The notes beneath the pieces were generated by a model. That model ran no database searches. It had not been told where the DNA came from and saw only the letters and a program-made list of their open reading frames with translations. Positions 1-5,951 of a stretch of 6,314 nucleotides of DNA are shown here, in pieces; the first letter of the stretch is position 1, and each line of letters opens with the position of its first letter. The stretch comes from Chlamydiota bacterium (lineage in GTDB: Bacteria; Chlamydiota; Chlamydiia; Chlamydiales; SM23-39): NCBI GenBank assembly GCA_027459365.1, contig DAIDIM010000090.1:1-6314 (forward strand). The letters are read 5' to 3'. Position numbers and translations under genes: made by a program.

Positions 1-61
1 ATCCCGGCGCAATGCAAAATTTTGTAACTCCATTTTGGACAAGTGCATCAATGATATTCAT
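1..61 (-). CDS. menD: MenD N-terminus (SEPHCHC synthase), 5' fragment
   Basis: Reading the minus strand from an ATG at 61-59 gives 20 codons up to the window edge, translating as MNIIDALVQNGVTKFCIAPG. This matches the start of the MenD family, where an N-terminal helix ending in NGV is followed by the conserved (C)I(A/S)PG segment that leads into PGSRS. MenD is a thiamine-diphosphate enzyme that joins isochorismate and 2-oxoglutarate to make SEPHCHC, the second step of classical menaquinone synthesis, in the cytoplasm. The start codon overlaps the stop codon of the upstream menF gene as ATGA (61-58), which fixes the start and suggests coupled translation; I see no Shine-Dalgarno sequence just upstream. 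Only about the first 4% of the protein is present (family length about 550 residues), so no catalytic residue can be checked. The match in sequence, position and neighbour makes the call fairly secure despite its length. Confidence 0.85.
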   Translation of the reverse strand, partial: MNIIDALVQNGVTKFCIAPG

Positions 62-960
62 ACAAATATTTCGCTATAAAGATTCATTTTGCAATTGAGC
101 TCTTCCCATTCTTTGAGTGGATCTGAACCTGCGACAATCCCGGCGCCGGTGTAAAGTTTAACAGTCTTTCCTTGTATCAGGCAAGAGCGAATGCCAACTG
201 CCCATTCAGATTCCTCCTGCGTTGACCATCCTACAATCCCACCATAAAGGCCCCTTTCAAATGGTTCACATTTTTCTATCCAGCGCATTGCCTCATCCTT
301 TGGAACGCCACAAAGTGCAGGTGTTGGGTGCAATTGTTGGATGATCTCCTCATCTGTAATAGAGGGTTTTAAATTGCCGTGGAGTGTTGCGAATAGATGT
401 TGTACGTTTGAAGTGATCCGCAGACCAATGGGTGTTATTTGAAGAGGAGATATACAGAATGGCGAAAGATTTTGCTGTAAATACTCGATAACAGGAATCA
501 CCTCACGGCGCGCTTTTTCATCGTTTAATAAATCATCTCCAATTCTTGATGTGCCGGCAACTGCCTCGCATGTAATCGCCCTTCCACGCCTTGAAAAAAG
601 CAATTCGGGACTCGCTCCTAAAAAGGCCATCTGTTCATTTGCAAAGCAAAAGACAGTGCTATTTTTGGCTTTGGTAAGTAACATCGCTGTGACAGCAAAT
701 GGATCGGGGATTCGTTCGCACTGAATAACGCATACTCTTGCCAGGACAACTTTCTTTAACTCATTGATAGTCAACGTTTTACGAATATTTGCAATCCACT
801 CTTCTTGGGTTGGTAGAAAATTTCGATGACCCACTTTGATTGCCCTTGGAGAGGGGAGGTTTGTAATTTTTTTTGAGAAAATGGACTTTTTATATTTCCC
901 AAACGGGTATGCTGCAAAAACGGCATTACCTGGCGCTTGTCCAGACCAAAAAACACTCAT
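58..960 (-). CDS. menF: Isochorismate synthase MenF, short form (300 aa)
   Basis: Converts chorismate to isochorismate with Mg2+, committing chorismate to menaquinone. The protein is almost all chorismate-binding domain (about residues 50-298). Landmarks: KVVLAR with the general-base Lys at 70 (equivalent to Lys190 of E. coli MenF); GASPELL with the general-acid Glu at 119 (equivalent to Glu240); EAVAGT (132-137); RREV with a probable metal-ligand Glu at 153 (equivalent to Glu284); HPTPALCG (211-218); ERGLYGG (235-241); GIRS (256-259); and GAGIVAGSDPLKEWEEL (272-288). The Ala at 215 is typical of isochorismate synthases rather than TrpE/PabB, which usually have Thr there. The start codon overlaps the menG stop as ATGA (960-957), and the gene ends in the same kind of overlap with menD. 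At 300 residues it lacks about 120 N-terminal residues relative to E. coli MenF (431), yet no ATG, GTG or TTG lies in frame upstream before a stop at 1074-1072. Salicylate synthase is the main alternative, but the neighbours argue for MenF. Confidence 0.93.
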   Translation of the reverse strand: MSVFWSGQAPGNAVFAAYPFGKYKKSIFSKKITNLPSPRAIKVGHRNFLPTQEEWIANIRKTLTINELKKVVLARVCVIQCERIPDPFAVTAMLLTKAKNSTVFCFANEQMAFLGASPELLFSRRGRAITCEAVAGTSRIGDDLLNDEKARREVIPVIEYLQQNLSPFCISPLQITPIGLRITSNVQHLFATLHGNLKPSITDEEIIQQLHPTPALCGVPKDEAMRWIEKCEPFERGLYGGIVGWSTQEESEWAVGIRSCLIQGKTVKLYTGAGIVAGSDPLKEWEELNCKMNLYSEIFV

Positions 961-1649
961 TTTTTCCCGATATACAAAGTCACTGATCCCAAAGCCATTT
1001 GTTTCATAGAGATATTCTTGAAATTTGCCTGGCGCATTAAACGTGCAAACGATTCGCCTGTTGGAAATGTCTCAATTGTTTGGTTTAAATAGGTGTATGC
1101 ATTTGATTGTTTCGAGAGAAAATTACCAAGTCGTGGCAAAATATGTCGTAAGTAAAAAAGATAGCCCATACGAATCGGTCTAGGGGGAAGGGAAAACTCT
1201 AAGATCAAACAAATGCCTCCGATTTGGAGTGTCCGATTGATTTCTCGAAGTGATTGCAATGGGTTTGGGACATTGCGAACGCCGAAAGAAAAAGTGGCAG
1301 CATCAAAAGTGCAATCTTCAAAAGGAAGAATTTGCGCATCTGCCTGGAGGATCTGGACTTTGTCTTTATAATTGCGTAATTTTGTTTCTGCAATATTCAA
1401 CATCTCTTTTGCGAGATCAATGCCGACTGCTTTTTGAATCAATCTATCACTTTCTAAAAGGGCGAGTAGTTGGTCCCCCGTTCCTGTCGCTAAATCAAGG
1501 ATTTGTAACGGTTTGTTTTCAGGCAAATATTTCGCAATCTGCTTTCTCCATCCCCGATCGAGACCAAATGAAAGGATCCGATTGATCCGATCATAGGTAG
1601 GCGCGATCTGGTTGAACATTTTCCAGCTGTTCTTTTTTTCGATTTGCAT
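957..1649 (-). CDS. menG: Demethylmenaquinone methyltransferase (UbiE/MenG)
   Basis: S-adenosylmethionine-dependent C-methyltransferase of the UbiE/MenG family, 230 residues, close to the usual 230-250. It performs the last step of menaquinone synthesis, methylating demethylmenaquinone at the membrane face; in organisms with ubiquinone the same enzyme serves that pathway too. Visible motifs are the N-terminal family signature MFNQIAPTYDRINRILSFG (11-29) followed by GWR; SAM motif I, ILDLATGTGD (50-59); the acidic ribose-binding Asp in GIDLA (78); ADAQ with Asp104; the family segment FSFGVRNVPN (120-129); and the second signature REINRTLQIGG..LILEFS (135-153). The start at 1649 keeps the residues preceding the signature, as in relatives; Met11 (1619-1617) is a possible alternative. 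Neither has a good ribosome-binding site. From 1649 it overlaps the preceding ligase gene by 59 nt, so it probably depends on translation of that gene. Next to menF and menD, menaquinone is the likely product. Confidence 0.95.
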   Translation of the reverse strand: MQIEKKNSWKMFNQIAPTYDRINRILSFGLDRGWRKQIAKYLPENKPLQILDLATGTGDQLLALLESDRLIQKAVGIDLAKEMLNIAETKLRNYKDKVQILQADAQILPFEDCTFDAATFSFGVRNVPNPLQSLREINRTLQIGGICLILEFSLPPRPIRMGYLFYLRHILPRLGNFLSKQSNAYTYLNQTIETFPTGESFARLMRQANFKNISMKQMALGSVTLYIGKK

Positions 1650-2973
1650 AAGAAGTCATTATCAATGCTGCTGTAATAAAAAACATCAACTTTCCTTGTT
1701 GAAAAGTGATTGGATAAAAATCACATCCACCAATGAATAAAAAAGCAATGAAAACGGAAAGTAGCGAGGCCATCTCAGGAGAGAACGGGGATCGGAGCGC
1801 TCCTCTCAACACAATCGCAATAAATCCCAAAAATGCAAGTAATGCAACGATTCCCATTTCTGAGCAAATGAATAGATAGATGTTATGCGCCCCAGTTTTA
1901 TTTCCATAGCTTTCGGCCACATTTGAAAATTGTTGAAATCCAACACCTGAGACCGGATGATCCTTAATCATTTCTATAGCAGTACTTTGCGCGATGATCC
2001 TCACCTGATCAGAATTTCTTGCAGTTTCATTATAATTTACAATTCCTCCGCGCTGAAGATATTGTTCAAAAAAAAGGGAAGAACAAATAGCAACGATAAC
2101 AACGATTGCTCCAGCTAAATAGCGATAGAATTGTCGGTGATAAAAAGCATAAGCAAACCAGATGATCGTGCCAAGGGTGACTCCAAAAATAGCCGATCTT
2201 GAATAGGTGAGAAAGAGGGCAAAAATCTGCACAAAAAGGGCAATAGAAAGGAGTCCCTTTTTTTCGATTTTAGCAATCAGCGCATAAGTGAGAATGACTG
2301 ACAGAGTTAAAAAGCCACCCAATACATTGGTGTGAGGAAATGTTCCAGCTGATCGCTTAATGATATTCGATGCAGCTCTTGTTCCAAATACATTGTCGAA
2401 TAACCACCTCTTTCCTCCTTGCACTTCAAAAATTGCGGTAGGGTCTCTCGATTCACTCAATAGCCTCAACCCCAAATGCTCTTGCGTAAAATATTGCATG
2501 ATTGCAATGCCCGATTGCAAAAGTGCTGCAAAGAGTATGCAATAGAAAATTATCTTGAGCTCTTTTTCGCTCAAAGTGACCTGGCTCAAAAAAGCAAAAA
2601 GAAAACAGGGGGTGAGTAATTGTAAAAGTCTTGTGTAAACCGTAAAATAGTTCGACAGCGGGGAATTTAGGATGGAGAAAAAAGCACAAATGACAATTAA
2701 AAAAAGGCAGGCATTTGCTTTCTCCATAAAGATTTTTTTTGCAGGAATACAGAAGACAAAAAGCAAGGAGATAAATAGGAGCAGGGCAATGATATCTGAT
2801 GGATAAAAATAGATCTTCACATCAAATCCAGGGGGGAGTGTAAGCCCTTCAGGAATCACAAGAAGCGAAAAATGGCGCAACGGCTTATCGTACTTATGCT
2901 CAATGGGAATGATGAAGGCTAAAAGAAATAGCAAGATTTTATGAAAATGATTCGAAAAAGATTTTGCTATCAT
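1591..2973 (-). CDS. O-antigen ligase/polymerase family membrane protein (Wzy_C/WaaL type)
   Basis: A 460-residue integral inner-membrane protein with about 12 hydrophobic segments (roughly 11-24, 60-76, 88-103, 114-131, 139-160, 212-234, 240-258, 260-277, 284-302, 371-389, 402-418 and 428-441). The Wzy_C/O-antigen ligase landmarks are in order: GTFPHTNVLGGFL (210-222), the arginine motif FLTYSRSAIFG (254-264), a large polar loop (about 303-368, probably periplasmic) with HPVSGVGFQQF (339-349), then HNIYLFICSEMGIVALLAF (363-381). Family members transfer or polymerise undecaprenyl-linked glycans on the periplasmic side. Sequence alone does not separate lipid A-core ligase, Wzy polymerase and protein glycosyltransferase, so no symbol is given. 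I chose the Met at 2973: an upstream in-frame Met at 3111 would add 46 polar residues, mostly antisense to the neighbouring peptidase gene and covering its ribosome-binding site. No clear Shine-Dalgarno precedes 2973, so the start is only moderately sure. The last 59 nt overlap menG, suggesting a shared transcript. Confidence 0.85.
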   Translation of the reverse strand: MIAKSFSNHFHKILLFLLAFIIPIEHKYDKPLRHFSLLVIPEGLTLPPGFDVKIYFYPSDIIALLLFISLLFVFCIPAKKIFMEKANACLFLIVICAFFSILNSPLSNYFTVYTRLLQLLTPCFLFAFLSQVTLSEKELKIIFYCILFAALLQSGIAIMQYFTQEHLGLRLLSESRDPTAIFEVQGGKRWLFDNVFGTRAASNIIKRSAGTFPHTNVLGGFLTLSVILTYALIAKIEKKGLLSIALFVQIFALFLTYSRSAIFGVTLGTIIWFAYAFYHRQFYRYLAGAIVVIVAICSSLFFEQYLQRGGIVNYNETARNSDQVRIIAQSTAIEMIKDHPVSGVGFQQFSNVAESYGNKTGAHNIYLFICSEMGIVALLAFLGFIAIVLRGALRSPFSPEMASLLSVFIAFLFIGGCDFYPITFQQGKLMFFITAALIMTSYANRKKEQLENVQPDRAYL

Positions 2974-3058
2974 AAAAAAAGAAGTTTGATGATTTAGCAA
3001 TAAAAGTACAAGACGAAAATCGAAATTTGGGTTATCCTTTCCTGTTTTTAGGAGGACC
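2974..3058. promoter_or_regulatory. Divergent intergenic region between ligase/men operon and M16 peptidase
   Basis: This 85-bp AT-rich spacer lies between two divergently oriented starts, so it should contain or adjoin promoters for both the ligase-menG-menF-menD block and the peptidase. I see no strong -35/-10 pair on either strand. The best plus-strand candidate is TGCTATCAT at 2965-2973, which resembles an extended -10 (TG, one base, TATCAT) but has no recognisable -35 and would give a leader of about 80 nt. No convincing minus-strand -10 and no clear operator palindrome was found. Confidence 0.4.
3050..3055 (+). promoter_or_regulatory. Ribosome-binding site of the M16 peptidase gene
   Basis: AGGAGG is a full Shine-Dalgarno match, only three bases (ACC) before the ATG at 3059, shorter than the usual 5-9. 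It is the only strong site in front of any gene in the window and it decides the start: the encoded N-terminus is a signal peptide, and no other Met occurs before residue 75. Confidence 0.75.
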
Positions 3059-5809
3059 ATGTTTCGATATGTCATCGTTCCCATTCTTTGCGCGATAAAA
3101 CTATTTGCCAATCCTGCCTTGGATTCTGAAATACAGTCAGGCGTTCTCGAAAATGGTCTAACATACTACATCAGGGAAAATCATTATCCAAAAGAAAAAG
3201 CATTCTTAGGACTTATTGTGAAAGTAGGTTCTCTTCACGAAAGTGATGAAGAAAGAGGGGTTGCGCATTTTATTGAACACATGAATTTTCGAGGCGGGAA
3301 ACATTTTCAAGATGGGGAAGTGATCCAATATCTCGAATCAATTGGAGCCTGGTTTGGACCAGATGTCAATGCTTATACCTCTTTTGATTCTACTTTTTAT
3401 ACACTCGACATTCCTCTTGATAGCGAAGATTCCCTTGATAAATCGATGCTGATTTTACGCGATTTTGCAGGGAATGCTATTCTTCAAGACGAAACAATTG
3501 AAAAAGAACGGAACGTCGTCCTCGATGAATTGCATCATAGTTGCTCTTCTTCTGAGTTCAAGCTTTTGAAGAAAACTCTCGACACTTTTCTCCCGGAAAC
3601 TGCGCTCCCATCGCGACTCCCTATTGGAACTAAGGAAGTTGTCTCAACTGTAGATCCTCAAGTTTTGCGTGCATTTTATAAAAAATGGTATCGCGCTGAT
3701 CGGATGGCCGTCATTGCTGTTGGAGATTTCAATGCGCAAGAGATCGAGCAGAAAATTAACGATCTTTTTCATGATGTTCCTGCATCCAGCGTTGCTTTGC
3801 CAGAGCCAAAACTTGGGGAAATCATATTTGATGTGCCAAAAACCCTGATGCATTTCGATCCCGAACTCTCCTATACAAGGGTGATGTTGAATCGTCATTT
3901 TCTTCCAAATGTGGATGTCGATCCCGAAACGTTAGTCCGTCAAAAAGTAATTTCAGATCTTTTGAGCAAATGTTTTCAAAAAAGGGCCTTGAAATTAGAA
4001 GATACGGGTCTGTTTTTACAGTTTTACGCAGGAGTTGGGCCATATATTCCAGGTTTACTTGACATATGTTGCTCGGGAGCAGTTCTTTTTAGCGATTCTG
4101 CTGAAGAAGCAATGAAAGCATTTTACAGGGAGTTGCATTCTATTTTGAAGTATGGTTTTACAGATGTTGAGTGGAATTATGCACAACAACAACTCTTGGA
4201 AGAATGTGCTGCATCGAGAAAAAATCTCGATAAGATGAGTCACGCCGTATTTGCCAATCGGTGTAAGAATCTTTTTCTCAATGGAGAGCCAATTCTTTCA
4301 CCAGTTTGGGATGAAGAAAAATGGATGAAGCTCGCTCAAATCTTGACTCTAGAAGAATGCAACGCTGCAATCTCTACATATCACTTTCATGATCCTTTTC
4401 ACATTCTTTTCGCTACGTCAGATCCTGATCTTTACGAAAAGATATCTGAGAGTTCTTTAGAAAATATTTTTAGATCAGATATTCCAAATGTTGAAATAGA
4501 TGCGCATTGCTCCCAAGGGACCTTTACCTGTACACAACCCGTCGAAGAAGGTTCTCTGAAAGAAGAGAAAATTGAAGGAGTCAGCAAGTGGTCTTTGAGC
4601 AATGAAATGTTGGTCTATTTGTTGCAAACAGAACTCGAAAACGATCATATCTCGGTGCTTCTACAATCTGATATTGGTCTTTGGGATCTCTCGATTCATG
4701 AACTTAATTCTGGAAGGTTGTGTGACGAATATCTTAGATTGTCGGGACTCAATGGACTGAGCTATGCAGAGTTTATTTCTTTTTTGCAAAGCCGTGGCAT
4801 TAGCATGGGATTTTCGGTGTCGACGAATGGAACTTACATTTGGCTTTCTTCAACTCGTGAAAATCTTGAAACCGTTTTTCAACTTATGCATGAACTTTTT
4901 CAACCTTTAAAATTTGATCGCTCAAGATGGCCGCTACTAATGAGCCGAGTGAAAGAAATGTTAAAGCAAGAAGAAGTCAGCCCTGAAGGCGCATTTTACC
5001 GTTATTGGAAGAAAACGATTTCTCAAAATCACCCCTTTTTCCAACCATTAAATCCTGAAGCAGCAGATGTAGAAACAGCAGAGAAGCTTGCTTCCTATTT
5101 TTTTGGAAGACCGCAAGATTTCACAGCAATTATTGTGGGAGATTTCGATGAATCTCAGACAAAAGAGCTGACGAAAAAGTATCTTGCATCTTTACCAGTT
5201 GTTCCAAAAAATGCGGTTCCAAAAGTGGATATTCCTTCCTTATTTCCTGAAGAAATAATTGCAGAAGACTTTGTTGCAGGTCATCATACTTATGAAAGAG
5301 TAGAGATTGATATTCCTCTCCAAGACAGCAAAATCGATCAACTCCAAACGCGAATGCTATGCAAGCTACTGCAAAAGAGGTTAACAGAAGTGCTTCGCAT
5401 GGAAAAGGGAGGAACTTATGGCGCACATACTTTTATTTACGCACCATTTCGTCCTTTTTGGGATGGAGCAAATGTCAATATTAATTTTACATGTCAGAAA
5501 CAAGATCGAGAAATGCTTATGGACGCGACGTTTCAGGAAATTAATCGATTGAAAAGCGAAACTATTTCTGAAAAAGAATTAACCACACTCAAGCAACTGT
5601 TTTTGAAGGATCGAGAACAGGACATTCTTTCGAACTTTTTTTGGGAGAGTGAACTTTCACGCATTCTTAAAATGAAACTACCGTTCGAAAAGTTGAATGG
5701 ATTTGAAGAAGAGGTGAATGGGATCACAGCGGAATCTTTAAAGCAAGTAGCCACTCAGCTTTTTGCAAGTCCTCATCACTCCATCCTAATCCACATACCA
5801 GAGGAATGA
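3059..5809 (+). CDS. Exported M16 zinc metallopeptidase (PqqL/insulinase-like, double-length)
   Basis: A 916-residue peptidase of the inverted-zincin family M16, the usual size for the single-chain, four-domain enzymes (pitrilysin, insulinase, PqqL). The N-terminus looks like a short signal peptide (hydrophobic 5-16, likely cleavage after LFA at 15-17), implying the periplasm; Cys11 lacks a proper lipobox. In the catalytic half, zinc ligands His70 and His74 with catalytic Glu73 form HFIEH, and Glu157 in VVLDE is the third ligand, with the conserved Glu150 seven residues before it. PDVNAYTSFDSTFYTLDIP (101-119) is typical of the PqqL-like branch. VIAVGDF (218-224) ends the first M16 domain and IIVGDF (691-696) is its counterpart in the second half. 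The C-terminal half keeps the substrate-binding Arg780 and Tyr787 in LRMEKGGTYG, spaced as in insulin-degrading enzyme (Arg824/Tyr831), so the enzyme should be active. The likely role is peptide degradation or processing in the envelope; the substrate is unknown. It has about 12 Cys in the mature part. It is apparently monocistronic, and the similarity does not imply a PQQ link. Confidence 0.93.
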   Translation: MFRYVIVPILCAIKLFANPALDSEIQSGVLENGLTYYIRENHYPKEKAFLGLIVKVGSLHESDEERGVAHFIEHMNFRGGKHFQDGEVIQYLESIGAWFGPDVNAYTSFDSTFYTLDIPLDSEDSLDKSMLILRDFAGNAILQDETIEKERNVVLDELHHSCSSSEFKLLKKTLDTFLPETALPSRLPIGTKEVVSTVDPQVLRAFYKKWYRADRMAVIAVGDFNAQEIEQKINDLFHDVPASSVALPEPKLGEIIFDVPKTLMHFDPELSYTRVMLNRHFLPNVDVDPETLVRQKVISDLLSKCFQKRALKLEDTGLFLQFYAGVGPYIPGLLDICCSGAVLFSDSAEEAMKAFYRELHSILKYGFTDVEWNYAQQQLLEECAASRKNLDKMSHAVFANRCKNLFLNGEPILSPVWDEEKWMKLAQILTLEECNAAISTYHFHDPFHILFATSDPDLYEKISESSLENIFRSDIPNVEIDAHCSQGTFTCTQPVEEGSLKEEKIEGVSKWSLSNEMLVYLLQTELENDHISVLLQSDIGLWDLSIHELNSGRLCDEYLRLSGLNGLSYAEFISFLQSRGISMGFSVSTNGTYIWLSSTRENLETVFQLMHELFQPLKFDRSRWPLLMSRVKEMLKQEEVSPEGAFYRYWKKTISQNHPFFQPLNPEAADVETAEKLASYFFGRPQDFTAIIVGDFDESQTKELTKKYLASLPVVPKNAVPKVDIPSLFPEEIIAEDFVAGHHTYERVEIDIPLQDSKIDQLQTRMLCKLLQKRLTEVLRMEKGGTYGAHTFIYAPFRPFWDGANVNINFTCQKQDREMLMDATFQEINRLKSETISEKELTTLKQLFLKDREQDILSNFFWESELSRILKMKLPFEKLNGFEEEVNGITAESLKQVATQLFASPHHSILIHIPEE

Positions 5810-5833
5810 TTTTACCTATTCTGTTTTTTATAA

Positions 5834-5854
5834 AGCACTGACGATCAGTATGCT
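5834..5854. repeat. Small imperfect hairpin downstream of the peptidase gene
   Basis: ACTGA (5837-5841) and TCAGT (5845-5849) are perfect inverted arms around a CGA loop. AGC (5834-5836) and GCT (5852-5854) can extend the stem after a two-base bulge (AT). It lies 25 bases after the peptidase stop. A run of six T (5824-5829) lies before it on the plus strand, not after, and no T-run follows it on either strand, so it is not a standard rho-independent terminator. It might still help end transcription or protect a 3' end. Confidence 0.4.
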
Positions 5855-5858
5855 ACAA

Positions 5859-5931
5859 TATCGTGCAAGCATTGTGCAAAAATATTGCACAATACCCATT
5901 TGTGCACATGATGAACAAGATTTGCACGATA
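5859..5931. repeat. Nested inverted-repeat cluster with five TGCA-centred motifs
   Basis: In the spacer between the converging peptidase and typA genes, TATCGTGCAA (5859-5868) and TTGCACGATA (5922-5931) form a perfect 10-bp inverted repeat spanning 73 bp. Inside it is a perfect 9-bp hairpin, ATTGTGCAA (5871-5879) and TTGCACAAT (5885-5893) with a five-base AAATA loop, and an 8-bp palindrome TGTGCACA (5901-5908). All five motifs share the TGCA core, at 5864, 5875, 5886, 5903 and 5923, so the first three are exactly 11 bp apart. I do not recognise the motif as a named operator. It could be a protein-binding array, a structured RNA, a small palindromic element, or part of a bidirectional termination region. 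Confidence 0.75.
5871..5893. repeat. Perfect 9-bp stem-loop inside the cluster
   Basis: ATTGTGCAA and TTGCACAAT enclose the loop AAATA. The stem is AT-rich at its ends and is not followed by a T-run on either strand (ACCCATT on plus, GCTTGCACG on minus), which argues against an intrinsic terminator. It is nested within the 73-bp outer inverted repeat, so an RNA of this region could fold as an outer stem enclosing this hairpin. Confidence 0.65.
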
Positions 5932-5951
5932 CGCATGATAACTATTCGAGA

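Noticed and set aside
961..1074. Possible N-terminal extension of menF upstream of 960
   Set aside because: The frame is open back to a stop at 1074-1072 but contains no ATG, GTG or TTG, and the same bases clearly encode the conserved C-terminus of MenG in another frame.
1250..1585. 111-codon plus-strand open frame opposite menG
   Set aside because: It is antisense to a strongly conserved methyltransferase, has no ribosome-binding site or recognisable motif, and has the composition expected of a shadow frame.
3059..3091. Lipoprotein signal with Cys11 as the modified residue
   Set aside because: The residues before Cys11 (Pro-Ile-Leu) do not fit a lipobox and the hydrophobic stretch continues past it; an AxN-type signal peptidase I site after residue 17 fits better.
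2974..3111. Longer start for the ligase gene at 3111, adding 46 residues
   Set aside because: The extension is mostly antisense to the peptidase start and its AGGAGG site, is polar and unlike the family N-terminus, and would leave no divergent spacer. The Met at 2973 leads directly into the first hydrophobic segment.
5130..5426. 98-codon minus-strand open frame opposite the M16 peptidase
   Set aside because: It lies opposite conserved peptidase sequence, shows no domain or initiation signal, and is best read as a chance frame.
5824..5829. T6 run as the rho-independent terminator of the peptidase gene
   Set aside because: The only upstream stem is a weak, bulged GAAT/ATTC pairing with a long loop, and the good hairpin (5834-5854) follows the T-run instead of preceding it.
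5871..5893. dif-like XerC/XerD recombination site
   Set aside because: The arms (9 bp) and spacer (5 bp) do not fit the 11-6-11 layout of dif, and the sequence lacks the usual right-arm TTATG core.
5859..5931. tRNA gene, suggested by nested stems over 73 bp
   Set aside because: There is no GTTCGA-type T-loop, no anticodon-arm pattern, and the second internal stem is only 4-5 bp with a long loop.
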